The translations under genes and the position numbers were made by a program. Shown here in pieces: positions 44,157 to 53,423 of a DNA stretch of 64,000 bases. How positions within the stretch are numbered: the first letter of the stretch is position 1; the number at the start of each line of letters is the position of its first letter. The DNA is from Salegentibacter salegens (lineage in GTDB: Bacteria; Bacteroidota; Bacteroidia; Flavobacteriales; Flavobacteriaceae). The notes beneath the pieces are model-generated. The model had not been told where the DNA came from. It was given only the letters and a program-made list of their open reading frames with translations, and searched no databases. The stretch is from NCBI RefSeq assembly GCF_900142975.1, contig NZ_LT670848.1, positions 2,170,001 to 2,234,000 of the forward strand, in the 5' to 3' direction.

Positions 44157-47100
44157 CTAACCTACAATATTTACAATTTTTCCCGGCACTACAATCACTT
44201 TTTTAGGTGCGCGACCATCTAATTGTTTCTGAGTTCGTTCATCTGCCATCACGGTTTTTTCGATTTCTTCTTTTGCCATATCCAACGGAAGTTCCATTGT
44301 AAATCGCATTTTCCCGTTGAAAGAAACCGGGTAATTTTTTGTGCTTTCTACCAGGTATTTTTCTTCAAAAACCGGATATTCAGCGGTTACTACAGATTCT
44401 GAATTTCCAAGTTTACTCCATAACTCTTCTGAAATATGCGGCGCGTAAGGCGCCAGTAAAATAACAAGTGGCTCCAACACTTCCCTGCTATTGCATTTTT
44501 GTACTGAAAGCTCATTTACACATATCATAAAGGTGGAAACCGAAGTATTAAAACTGAATTCTTCGATATCTTCAGTAACCTTTTTAATGGTTTTATGCAG
44601 ACTTTTTAAAGAATCTGCTGAAGCTTTTTCATCTGAAACTTCAAACTGCTCGCCGTTGTGATATAGCTTCCAAAGCTTTTTGAGGAAATTATGCACGCCG
44701 GTAATTCCTGCGGTATTCCAGGGTTTAGCCTGCTCTAATGGCCCAAGGAACATCTCGTACATCCTTAAAGTATCAGCGCCATAGTCTTCACAAATATCAT
44801 CGGGATTTACCACGTTATCCTTAGATTTTGACATTTTTTCAACCTCCATTCTACATATTAATTCTTCATCTGTAAAAAATTGGGCGAAAATAAACCTGGA
44901 ATGTTCTTTTAACTTCTCTTTTATTATTGAATAATTTTTAGGATCTACACAGCTATATGGAATTCTCTTTTCTGGTTGATATGAGTATCCGTTTACAACA
45001 ACCTCTATTTTTTCATCGATTATCTTTTCCTTGTCTTTTACTTGACTATAATTCTCAATAATTTGTTCTTTAACATTTGAGCAAATTTCACTATCATTTA
45101 CAATTTCATCAGAATCTTGAAAAACTGTAATATTTAATGTGGTTTCCGCCACAGACTCTCTAATATGCGGAATCTCATCCCACTTTTCAGTTAATTTTGA
45201 TTTAACGGTTAAAGTATAATCATACGCAGGATGGAACATGCTTTCTCCCAAAATCATTCCCTGATTGATCAACTTCTTAAAAGGTTCTTCTACCGAAAGA
45301 TATCCGCGGTCTCGTAAAAACTTTGTCCAGAATCGGGAATACAATAAATGACCGGTGGCGTGTTCACTTCCGCCTATATAGAGATCTACATTTTCCCAGT
45401 AGTTTTGAGCTTCTTTAGATACAAATTCTTCACTATTTCCAGAGTCCATATAACGGAAAAGATACCAGGAACTCCCGGCCCAACCGGGCATCGTGTTTAA
45501 TTCCAAAGAAAACACGGTTTTATTATCGATCTTATCATTGGAAACAACTTCATTTTTTTCGGCATCCCAGGCCCAATCGGTAGCATTTCCTAACGGTGGT
45601 TCGCCTGTTTCGGTTGGTAGGTATTTTTCAACCTCGGGAAGATGCAAAGGCAAATGCTGCGCATCTATCATTTGCGGCATTCCGTTTACGTAATACACCG
45701 GGAATGGCTCTCCCCAATAACGCTGGCGACTAAATACCGCATCGCGCAAACGATAATTTGTTTTCCCGTAACCGTGACCGGTTTTTTCCAATTCTAAAAT
45801 CACTTTTTGAAGTGCTTCTTTGTATTCGAGTCCGCTAAGGAAATCAGAATTTGCGATTACCGTTCCTTCTTTTCCGGAGAACGCAGTTTCAGAAATATCA
45901 GTGTTTTCAAAAATATTTTTAATTGGTATATCAAAATGTCTGGCAAAATCATAGTCCCGCTGGTCTCCGCAAGGCACGGCCATTACGGCTCCGGTTCCGT
46001 AACCTGCAAGCACATAATCCCCAATCCAGATAGGTATTGACTCCCCTGTAAAAGGATGCTCGGCATAAGCGCCGGTAAAAACCCCGGTAATACTTTTCAC
46101 ATCGGCCATACGTTCGCGCTCACTGCGTTTTGCACTGGCAGCGATATAGGCTTCAATTTCTTCTTTTTGTTGAGGCGTGGTTATCTTTTTAACCAATTCG
46201 TGTTCTGGAGCCAAAGTCATAAAAGTCACTCCAAAAACAGTATCGGGTCTGGTGGTGAAAACCCAGATCCCCCCATCCCCCGAAGGGGGAGCTTTTTGAT
46301 CCTGATCATTCGAAATATTAGGTTGCTCCCGAAGAGAAGTCTCAATCCTTTCTAAAACTTGATCAATATCTCCAATAACCTCTTCATTTCTAAACCTAAT
46401 AACCTTAAATCCTTTGCTTTCCAGAATTTTTGTTCGGTTTTCATCCTGTTCAACCTGTTGATCGTGAATGTCTCCATCTACTTCAATCACCAGTCTTTTC
46501 GATAAACAAACAAAATCAACTATAAAGTCATCTATTAGATGTTGCTGACGGAATTTGAAGCCTAAATTCTTATTTCTCAAATAATTCCAAAGCGCTTTTT
46601 CAGCATCTGTAGGATTATTTCTGTTTTCCCTTGCCTTTTCAAGAAGTAAATAAGCATTGTTTCCTCCGGTCATATATCCCGGCGTTGCTTTCTCTTCCCC
46701 TTTGGGGAAGGATAGGATGGGGAATTTCACCATTGCCCCAACCGATTTCCCGATCCAGTTACGCTGACTTTCCTTTAAACTTTCGGTCCAGTCCAGTTGA
46801 TCTAAACCTTGTAATAAACGTTCTGAAAATGCCGAAATTCGCATACTCCATTGCGTCATTTTTTTGCGAACTACGGGATAGCCACCACGTTCGGAAACGC
46901 CGTTTACAATCTCGTCGTTAGCTAAAACGGTTCCCAGTTGCGGGCACCAGTTTACTTCGGTTTCAGCTAAATATGTAAGTCTGTATTTTAGTAATATTTG
47001 TTGTTTTTCTTCTGAAGAAAAAGCTTTCCAGGCATCAGCTGAAAATTCCTCTACCTCATCATCACAGGCCGCATTTAAACGAGAGTTCCCTTCCGCAGCA

Positions 47101-47591
47101 AAAATCTCTTCAAGCTCAGAAATATCTCTTGATTTTTCAGCTTCCATATCGTACCAACTTTCAAAAAGCTGAATAAAGATCCACTGTGTCCACTTATAAT
47201 ATTCGGGATCGCTGGTGCGCACTTCCCTACTCCAATCGAATGAAAAGCCTATTTTATCCAGCTGCTCGCGATATCTTTTAATATTCTTAGCCGTGGTAAG
47301 CGCAGGATGTTGCCCGGTTTGAATTGCATATTGCTCGGCAGGCAGACCGAAACTATCGTAACCCTGCGGATGCAGCACATTAAACCCTGAGTGGCGCTTG
47401 TACCGTGCATAAATATCACTGGCAATATAACCAAGCGGGTGCCCAACGTGAAGCCCGGCGCCCGATGGATATGGAAACATATCCAACACATAATATTTAG
47501 GTTTATCGGATGAATTGCTGGCGCGAAAAGTTTGATTTTCGGCCCAGTATTTTTGCCATTTGGCTTCAATTTCGTTGAAGTTGTAACTCAT
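44157..47591 (-). CDS. leuS: Leucyl-tRNA synthetase with an in-frame DUF559 nuclease-domain insertion
   Basis: LeuRS charges tRNA-Leu. Class I signatures are intact: HVGH at 48-51 in PSGAGLHVGHPLGY, and KMSKS near 919. The editing domain resumes at WVFTTRPDTVFGVTF (443 onward), with YGTGAVMAVPCGDQRDYDFA near 531-550. The protein has 1144 residues against about 930 in relatives. Most of the excess is a 151-residue block (about 291-441) that splits the entry of the editing domain and encodes a complete DUF559 domain. A second divergent region (about 785-910), ahead of KMSKS, is some 60 residues longer than I expect. Both leave the frame open, so a full-length chain is predicted. Whether editing works is unknown. 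Confidence 0.93.
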   Translation of the reverse strand: MSYNFNEIEAKWQKYWAENQTFRASNSSDKPKYYVLDMFPYPSGAGLHVGHPLGYIASDIYARYKRHSGFNVLHPQGYDSFGLPAEQYAIQTGQHPALTTAKNIKRYREQLDKIGFSFDWSREVRTSDPEYYKWTQWIFIQLFESWYDMEAEKSRDISELEEIFAAEGNSRLNAACDDEVEEFSADAWKAFSSEEKQQILLKYRLTYLAETEVNWCPQLGTVLANDEIVNGVSERGGYPVVRKKMTQWSMRISAFSERLLQGLDQLDWTESLKESQRNWIGKSVGAMVKFPILSFPKGEEKATPGYMTGGNNAYLLLEKARENRNNPTDAEKALWNYLRNKNLGFKFRQQHLIDDFIVDFVCLSKRLVIEVDGDIHDQQVEQDENRTKILESKGFKVIRFRNEEVIGDIDQVLERIETSLREQPNISNDQDQKAPPSGDGGIWVFTTRPDTVFGVTFMTLAPEHELVKKITTPQQKEEIEAYIAASAKRSERERMADVKSITGVFTGAYAEHPFTGESIPIWIGDYVLAGYGTGAVMAVPCGDQRDYDFARHFDIPIKNIFENTDISETAFSGKEGTVIANSDFLSGLEYKEALQKVILELEKTGHGYGKTNYRLRDAVFSRQRYWGEPFPVYYVNGMPQMIDAQHLPLHLPEVEKYLPTETGEPPLGNATDWAWDAEKNEVVSNDKIDNKTVFSLELNTMPGWAGSSWYLFRYMDSGNSEEFVSKEAQNYWENVDLYIGGSEHATGHLLYSRFWTKFLRDRGYLSVEEPFKKLINQGMILGESMFHPAYDYTLTVKSKLTEKWDEIPHIRESVAETTLNITVFQDSDEIVNDSEICSNVKEQIIENYSQVKDKEKIIDEKIEVVVNGYSYQPEKRIPYSCVDPKNYSIIKEKLKEHSRFIFAQFFTDEELICRMEVEKMSKSKDNVVNPDDICEDYGADTLRMYEMFLGPLEQAKPWNTAGITGVHNFLKKLWKLYHNGEQFEVSDEKASADSLKSLHKTIKKVTEDIEEFSFNTSVSTFMICVNELSVQKCNSREVLEPLVILLAPYAPHISEELWSKLGNSESVVTAEYPVFEEKYLVESTKNYPVSFNGKMRFTMELPLDMAKEEIEKTVMADERTQKQLDGRAPKKVIVVPGKIVNIVG
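46269..46721 (-). mobile_element. DUF559 (Vsr-like endonuclease) insertion inside leuS
   Basis: A 453-bp, exactly 151-codon block lies between LeuRS residues 290 and 442. Its ends are inverted GC-rich repeats: on the leuS strand it starts CCCATCC...TTCCCCAAAGGGGAA and ends CCCCCTTCGGGGGATGGGG, each also holding a local hairpin. Inside, residues 326-417 form a DUF559 domain: NNPTDAEKALWNYLRNK, KFRQQHLIDDFIVDF (D359), RLVIEVDGDIHD (E370, D372), and GFKVIRFRNEEVI. The acidic residues are those of the restriction-like fold. The insert begins as free-standing DUF559 proteins do, so a whole gene seems to have been carried in. Confidence 0.8.
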
Positions 47592-47902
47592 TGTTTTATT
47601 TTTCTTACCTGCGGCTTACGCGCAACGCGACTTTATATTAATGCCTGCAAATTTACAATTTTAAACCACTTATGGGAATTTAGGCATAAGGGATTAGAAG
47701 ATAAGTTTCTATCTGAAACAAATCTTATAATAACAAATAGAAACAGTTTTAAGACTTCCTTAATGCAGCTTATCCTATTATTTCAGTAGATTTATAAGGA
47801 AATAGTGATAAGAAGGGATATAATTTTAAAATTTTACAAAAAACGTCCTTAAAATCATTAAAACAACCTGATTAACTAAAATAATCTCACAAGAATTTTA
47901 AT
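47592..47902. other. Divergent intergenic region between leuS and glgA
   Basis: A 311-bp AT-rich gap must hold promoters for both genes. I see no full TTG-N17-20-TAnnTTTG match, no RNA and no repeat of the families found elsewhere in the window. Confidence 0.4.
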
Positions 47903-49312
47903 ATGAACGTGATACACGTAAGCGCTGAATGTTACCCAATCGCAAAAGTTGGAGGCCTGGGAGATGTTGTAGGTTCTTTACCAAAATATCAGCAACAGTC
48001 GGGGATTGGAGCGAAGGTAGTAATGCCATTTTATGACAATAAATTTACCGCTACGCACAAATTTGAAAGTGTTTACGATTCAGAATTGGTTTTGGGGCAA
48101 GATATTTATCCTTATAAAATTCTGAAATTAAAAAAAGATGTCTTAGATATTGAAGTCCTGTTTGTGGATATTCCTGAACTGTTGTTTAAGGATTATGTTT
48201 ACTCTACAGATGATACTGCGCGTTTTACCGCTTTTCAAATTGCGGTGATGGATTGGATGTTGACCCTAAAAACCAAACCTTCTATAATTCATTGTCACGA
48301 TCATCATACAGGATTAATTCCTTTTATGGCGCAGGAATGTTTTAAATACGAAGCCTTGAATCAAATTCCTGTTATTCTTACTATTCACAACGCGCAATAC
48401 CAGGGCTGGTTTGCTCACGATAAAGTACATTTTCTACCGGCTTTTGATATTTCTAATATTGGCTTACTTGATTGGGACGGTGTTATAAATCCATTGGCTG
48501 CGGGAATAAAATGCGCCTGGCGGGTAACTACGGTTTCCCCAAGTTATATGGAGGAATTGCAACAAGCTGCAAACGGATTGGAAAGTTTGCTGAGCCACGA
48601 AAATAAAAAATGTGTTGGGATTTTAAACGGAATTGACACTGATGTATGGAATCCCGAAACCGATGAATTTATTGTAAAAAATTATGCGGCTAAAAATATT
48701 CAAACCGGGAAAACAGCTAATAAAAAATGGCTGTGTAAAGAATTTGGCTTTTCAGCATCAAAACCTTTATCCGCTTTTATTGGCAGACTGGTTCTTGAAA
48801 AAGGAACCGATTTACTACCGGAAGTATTTGATGAAATTCTCTCAAAAAAAGAATGCAATATTCTCATTTTAGGTTCTGGGAATCCTGAAATAGAAGACAG
48901 CTTAAAAGCTTTAAAGAAAAAACATAAGGGCGTTTATAACACTTTTATTGGTTATGATGAAAAACTCTCGCACCTCATCTATGCTGGCGCAGATTTCTTA
49001 TTAATGCCTTCCCGGGTTGAACCCTGCGGACTAAACCAGTTATATTCCCTTCGTTATGGAACCATCCCGGTTGTGCGAAGTATTGGCGGCTTAAAAGATA
49101 CCGTTATAGATGTTGAAGATGGTGGTTTTGGGTTTTCGCACCAGGAAGCTTCAGAAGTTGATATTCTTCAAACTTTAAACAGGGCCATAGCATTTTATAA
49201 GGATCAACCCGCATTTAAAAAAACCAGAAAACATATTATGGGCATTGACCATTCCTGGAATGTTTCGGCCCAACAGTATATCGATTTGTATAACTCACTA
49301 AAAAGCGACTAA
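47903..49312 (+). CDS. glgA: Glycogen synthase (ADP-glucose dependent)
   Basis: The 469-residue GT5 glycosyltransferase extends alpha-1,4-glucan from ADP-glucose. The substrate motif KVGGLGDVVGSLP is at residues 15-27, and the C-terminal half carries FIGRLVLEKGTDLLPEVFDE near 300 and the nucleotide-binding PSRVEPCGLNQLYSLRYG near 370. It opens a tight operon: glgC starts two bases after its stop and glgB one base after that of glgC. Activity depends on the ADP-glucose made by GlgC. The length is standard. Confidence 0.95.
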   Translation: MNVIHVSAECYPIAKVGGLGDVVGSLPKYQQQSGIGAKVVMPFYDNKFTATHKFESVYDSELVLGQDIYPYKILKLKKDVLDIEVLFVDIPELLFKDYVYSTDDTARFTAFQIAVMDWMLTLKTKPSIIHCHDHHTGLIPFMAQECFKYEALNQIPVILTIHNAQYQGWFAHDKVHFLPAFDISNIGLLDWDGVINPLAAGIKCAWRVTTVSPSYMEELQQAANGLESLLSHENKKCVGILNGIDTDVWNPETDEFIVKNYAAKNIQTGKTANKKWLCKEFGFSASKPLSAFIGRLVLEKGTDLLPEVFDEILSKKECNILILGSGNPEIEDSLKALKKKHKGVYNTFIGYDEKLSHLIYAGADFLLMPSRVEPCGLNQLYSLRYGTIPVVRSIGGLKDTVIDVEDGGFGFSHQEASEVDILQTLNRAIAFYKDQPAFKKTRKHIMGIDHSWNVSAQQYIDLYNSLKSD

Positions 49313-49314
49313 TC

Positions 49315-50583
49315 ATGCTAAACGACAAAGTATTATCGGTTATTCTTGGGGGCGGTCAGGGTACCAGGCTCCATCCTTTAACAGAAAGCAGGTCTAAGCC
49401 TGCTGTTCCTATTGCGGGTAAATATAGGCTGGTAGATATTCCCATTTCCAACTGCCTTAATTCAAACATAAAAAGGATGTATGTGTTAACGCAGTTCAAT
49501 TCGGCTTCTCTGAACATGCACATTAAAAATACCTTTCACTTTAGCTTTTTTAGTTCGGCATTTGTAGATGTTCTGGCGGCAGAACAAACCCCGAATAACA
49601 AAACCTGGTACCAGGGAACTGCAGATGCGGTTAGACAGGGAATGCATCATTTTAGAAAACATAAATTCGATTATTTCCTTATACTTTCAGGAGATCAATT
49701 GTATCATATGGATTACAACTTAATGGTGCAGCAGCATATAGATACCGGCGCCGATATTACCATTGGAACCGTTCCGGTAAATGCGAAGGATGCTCCCAGT
49801 TTCGGAATTATGAAAACTGACAAAGACAATAATATCACTTCATTTATTGAAAAACCGAAATCTGAACTTTTACCCGACTGGACTTCGCCTGTAGGCCCCG
49901 AAATGGAAGCTGAAGGTAGAAACTACCTGGGCTCCATGGGGATTTATGTTTTTAACCGAAAATTGTTGGAAAAATTAATGGACGATCCTAACACCGTAGA
50001 TTTTGGTAAAGAGATCATCCCGCAGGCAATAGGAAATAAAAAAGTTTGCGGTTATCAATTTGAAGGTTATTGGACAGATATTGGGAATATAGAATCGTTC
50101 TTTGAAGCAAATATTGGCTTAACCGAAGATATTCCCAAATTCAATCTATATGACATGGACAACCAGGTGTATACCCACGCCAGGATTCTCCCAACTTCAA
50201 AATACACCAATACTAAACTCAAAAAAGCAGTTATTGCTGAAGGTTGCATTATTCACGCCGATAAGATTGAATCTTCGGTAATTGGCGTCAGGTCCAGGAT
50301 TGGAAAAGGTTCAGTTATAAAAAATTGCTATATGATGGGAACCGATTTCTATGAATCTTTAGAGGAAATTGAAAATAATAAAATTGAAATCCTCGCAGGA
50401 ATTGGAGAAAATTGTAATATTAAAAATGCAATAATCGATAAAAATTGTAGAGTTGGAGACAATACTACCATCAATGGCGGCACCCATCTCGAGGATAGTG
50501 AAACCGATGCTTACGTAATAAAGGAAGGAATTGTAGTGCTTAAAAAAGAAGCAGTACTTCCACCCGGAACAACTATAGGATAA
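49315..50583 (+). CDS. glgC: Glucose-1-phosphate adenylyltransferase (ADP-glucose pyrophosphorylase)
   Basis: A 422-residue nucleotidyltransferase making ADP-glucose from glucose-1-phosphate and ATP, the rate-setting step of glycogen synthesis. The N-terminal GGGQGTRLHPLTESRSKPAV at about 11-30 and PISNCLNS form the nucleotide site; FIEKPKS and YWTDIG give the sugar-phosphate site. The C-terminal third is a left-handed beta-helix with hexapeptide repeats. In other species the enzyme is allosterically controlled; the effector here cannot be read from the sequence. It lies between glgA and glgB in the operon. Confidence 0.95.
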   Translation: MLNDKVLSVILGGGQGTRLHPLTESRSKPAVPIAGKYRLVDIPISNCLNSNIKRMYVLTQFNSASLNMHIKNTFHFSFFSSAFVDVLAAEQTPNNKTWYQGTADAVRQGMHHFRKHKFDYFLILSGDQLYHMDYNLMVQQHIDTGADITIGTVPVNAKDAPSFGIMKTDKDNNITSFIEKPKSELLPDWTSPVGPEMEAEGRNYLGSMGIYVFNRKLLEKLMDDPNTVDFGKEIIPQAIGNKKVCGYQFEGYWTDIGNIESFFEANIGLTEDIPKFNLYDMDNQVYTHARILPTSKYTNTKLKKAVIAEGCIIHADKIESSVIGVRSRIGKGSVIKNCYMMGTDFYESLEEIENNKIEILAGIGENCNIKNAIIDKNCRVGDNTTINGGTHLEDSETDAYVIKEGIVVLKKEAVLPPGTTIG

Positions 50584-50584
50584 T

Positions 50585-52495
50585 ATGGCAGAAGTTATAA
50601 CGCACAGTTTATTTTCAGAATTTGATATTGATCTATTTAAGTCGGGGAAACATTATCGGCTTTATGAGAAATTTGGCTCCCACCCACTCACTTTAAATAA
50701 GGTTAAAGGAACTTATTTTGCCGTTTGGGCTCCAGGCGCGAAACAAGTCTCGGTAATTGGAGACTTTAATTTCTGGAAAGATGGGGAGCTCCAACTAAAT
50801 GTGCGTTGGGACGGCAGCGGGATTTGGGAAGGTTTTATTCCTGAGGTGGAAAAAGGGAATTTATACAAGTATAAAATCCATAGTAACCATAACAAAATTA
50901 TTACCGAGAAAGCCGATCCTTATGCGAGGCGATGCGAACATCCGCCAAATACAGCTTCGGTGGTTTGGGAAGATGATTACAAGTGGAAAGATAAATCCTG
51001 GCTGCAAAAACGCAAAAAGAATAATTCTTTACAAGCCCCTTATTCGGTTTACGAAGTGCATTTATCTTCCTGGAAGAAGAAAACCGAAGAAAACAGGTCG
51101 CTTTCTTATGGGGAACTTGCCACCGATCTAGTTTCCTATGTTAAGGAAATGGGCTTTACTCACGTAGAGTTTATGCCTATTATGGAATATCCCTATGACC
51201 CGAGTTGGGGATATCAAATTACTGGATATTTTGCCCCAACCTCTCGGTTTGGTTATCCAGATGAATTTAAATTTTTAGTAGATAAACTTCATGAAAATGA
51301 CATTGGAGTGATCCTGGATTGGGTGCCTTCACATTTTCCGGAAGACAGCCACGGACTCGGTTATTTTGATGGCACACATCTTTATGAACACCCCGACCCT
51401 AAAAGAGGTTACCATCCCGATTGGAAAAGTTTGATTTTCAACTACAGCCGAAACGAAGTAAGAGCTTTTTTGATTAGTAATGCTTTATATTGGCTAGAAC
51501 AGTTTCATATTGACGGGCTTCGGGTAGATGCCGTTGCTTCTATTCTTTACCTGGATTATTCCCGGGAAGAAGGCGAATGGGAACCCAATGAGTATGGCGA
51601 AAATAAAAACCTGGAAGCCATCTCGTTTTTAGAAGAACTAAACAAAGAAGTTTACGCCTCTTTTCCCGATGTACAAACCATTGCCGAAGAATCTACTGCC
51701 TATAGCGGAGTTTCAAAACCCGTGTTTTTAGGCGGACTCGGTTTCGGGATGAAATGGATGATGGGCTGGATGCACGATACACTGCAGTATTTTGCAAAAG
51801 AACCTATATACCGTAAACATCATCAAAACAATATTACTTTTTCCCTCACTTATACCTTTACCGAGAATTTTATGCTGCCTTTATCTCACGATGAAGTGGT
51901 TTACGGCAAGCATTCTATTTTAGGAAGAATGCCGGGAGACCAATGGCAACGGTTTGCCAATCTACGCCTGCTTTATGCATATATGTTTACCCACCCTGGA
52001 ACAAAATTATTATTCCAGGGTTGTGAATTTGGACAAAGTGAAGAATGGAATTTTCAAAAAAGTTTAGACTGGCATCTATTGGAATACGACTCGCACAAAG
52101 GAATGCAGGAATTGATAAAAGCTTTAAATGAATTCTATAGATCTGAGCCCGCTTTATATGAAAAGCAATTTGTGCCCGAGGGCTTTGAATGGATAGATTA
52201 CAGCGACGCCGAGAATTCAGTTATTAGCTTTATCAGAAAAGGAAATGAACCAAAAGACAATTTGATTATTGTTTGTAACCTGACTCCAATTCCGCGTGAA
52301 AATTATAAAATCGGTTTACCTGAAGGCGGTAAACTAGAAGAAATCTTCAATAGCAATGAAAAGAAATTTTATGGCACAGGAGATTACAAAAATGCAGCTA
52401 AAATAATTACAAATAAAGCCTGGCATTCCAGGAAGTATTCAATAGAAATTGATATTCCGCCTTTAGCGATGCTTGCGTTTAAGTATTCGGATTAG
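50585..52495 (+). CDS. glgB: 1,4-alpha-glucan branching enzyme
   Basis: A 636-residue GH13 enzyme that makes alpha-1,6 branches. After an N-terminal CBM48 domain (YFAVWAPGAKQVSVIGDFNFW near 43-63) the barrel shows the four GH13 regions: DWVPSHF, GLRVDAVASILYLDY with nucleophile Asp near 317, the acid/base Glu in QTIAEEST, and LPLSHDEVVYGKHS. The C-terminus is a small beta domain. It is the third gene of the glycogen operon. The next genes on the same strand are a hypothetical protein and a GH31 alpha-glucosidase. Confidence 0.95.
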   Translation: MAEVITHSLFSEFDIDLFKSGKHYRLYEKFGSHPLTLNKVKGTYFAVWAPGAKQVSVIGDFNFWKDGELQLNVRWDGSGIWEGFIPEVEKGNLYKYKIHSNHNKIITEKADPYARRCEHPPNTASVVWEDDYKWKDKSWLQKRKKNNSLQAPYSVYEVHLSSWKKKTEENRSLSYGELATDLVSYVKEMGFTHVEFMPIMEYPYDPSWGYQITGYFAPTSRFGYPDEFKFLVDKLHENDIGVILDWVPSHFPEDSHGLGYFDGTHLYEHPDPKRGYHPDWKSLIFNYSRNEVRAFLISNALYWLEQFHIDGLRVDAVASILYLDYSREEGEWEPNEYGENKNLEAISFLEELNKEVYASFPDVQTIAEESTAYSGVSKPVFLGGLGFGMKWMMGWMHDTLQYFAKEPIYRKHHQNNITFSLTYTFTENFMLPLSHDEVVYGKHSILGRMPGDQWQRFANLRLLYAYMFTHPGTKLLFQGCEFGQSEEWNFQKSLDWHLLEYDSHKGMQELIKALNEFYRSEPALYEKQFVPEGFEWIDYSDAENSVISFIRKGNEPKDNLIIVCNLTPIPRENYKIGLPEGGKLEEIFNSNEKKFYGTGDYKNAAKIITNKAWHSRKYSIEIDIPPLAMLAFKYSD

Positions 52496-52524
52496 TTAAA
52501 TGAATAATAACCTACAAAACATTT

Positions 52525-53232
52525 ATGAGAAGCTTACTGACAATGATTTTATTGACGCTATTCTGGAACTGTTTAGGTCAGAATCAATCTCAACAACTGA
52601 TTGAACAAACTGCTCAAAAAGTTGGAATTCAAAATTCAGACATATTTTCCAGACTTGCGACCTCACAAAAATTCGATAACGGTATTTTAATAGTAATCCC
52701 TGAAATCACTGAAGAAGGAGAAGGATATATAATTTTAAACAGTAATATTATTTTTACCGATAATAAAACCGGTGCAGTAAAAGCAAAATATAGTGGCCAG
52801 AAAGACTGGTCTATCGATGCTGTTTCCATTGATAAAATCGAAATAGAACCCAAACTTTATCAATTGAACGAATTAACTACAGCCTTCGCACTTAAAATAT
52901 TTTATTCAAACCAGAGCCGACCAAATCCTTATTCAAGTACACAATTATCATTATACGCTTTGGAAGGAAATGAATTGAACCGTGTATTGAAAGATTTTCC
53001 AATGAAGTCTTTTAATGGTGAAACAGACACAACTTGCAAAGGTGAATTTGAAGAGCATTCCAAAAATATGCAGGTATTAAACACTTTCTCAAATAATTAT
53101 GCCGACTTAAAATTCATCGATAAGATTGAGTTGAGTGAAAGGAATGAAGACTGCGAAAAAGTAAAAGCAGATACCAGGAAGGAATTTGAAATACTAAAAT
53201 ACGAGAATGGTGAGTATAAAAACAAGGCTTGA
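52525..53232 (+). CDS. Exported hypothetical protein
   Basis: A 235-residue protein with an N-terminal signal peptide (MRSLLTMILLTLFWNCLG, followed by QNQSQQLI). I recognise no domain. The mature part is polar and of mixed strand/helix composition, with one cysteine pair late in the chain (TTCKGEF and NEDCEKV) that could form a disulfide in the periplasm. It begins 29 bp after glgB on the same strand, but a link to glycogen metabolism is not implied by its sequence, since glycogen enzymes are cytoplasmic. Confidence 0.65.
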   Translation: MRSLLTMILLTLFWNCLGQNQSQQLIEQTAQKVGIQNSDIFSRLATSQKFDNGILIVIPEITEEGEGYIILNSNIIFTDNKTGAVKAKYSGQKDWSIDAVSIDKIEIEPKLYQLNELTTAFALKIFYSNQSRPNPYSSTQLSLYALEGNELNRVLKDFPMKSFNGETDTTCKGEFEEHSKNMQVLNTFSNNYADLKFIDKIELSERNEDCEKVKADTRKEFEILKYENGEYKNKA

Positions 53233-53371
53233 ACTTGTCCTAAAACGAAACTTCCTGCTCGCTTGCAACGCCTGATTGTTCTGCGGAAAAATGAAGATCG
53301 CACGCACGCACTGTGTTTCTACGAAACGACATAGTTAATAAACGCTCATAAATACTTTGACAATTCTAACT

Positions 53372-53379
53372 TATATTTG
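53372..53379 (+). promoter_or_regulatory. Possible -7 promoter box of the GH31 gene
   Basis: TATATTTG matches the Bacteroidota -7 box and lies 44 bp before the start codon. The nearest upstream TTTG (53356-53359) is only 12 bp away, shorter than usual, so the match is partial. Confidence 0.45.
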
Positions 53380-53423
53380 CAAACTATTCAGTTTTTTTAC
53401 CTTACAGCAATCCATTATAAAAT

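Noticed and set aside
46269..46721. Intein in leuS
   Set aside because: There is no Cys or Ser at the first position, no His-Asn end and no splicing motif blocks. The domain is DUF559, and the block is bounded by inverted repeats.
44157..47591. leuS as an assembly chimera or frameshifted pseudogene
   Set aside because: The frame is open across 1144 codons, both class I signatures and the editing domain are present, and the insertion is an exact multiple of three.
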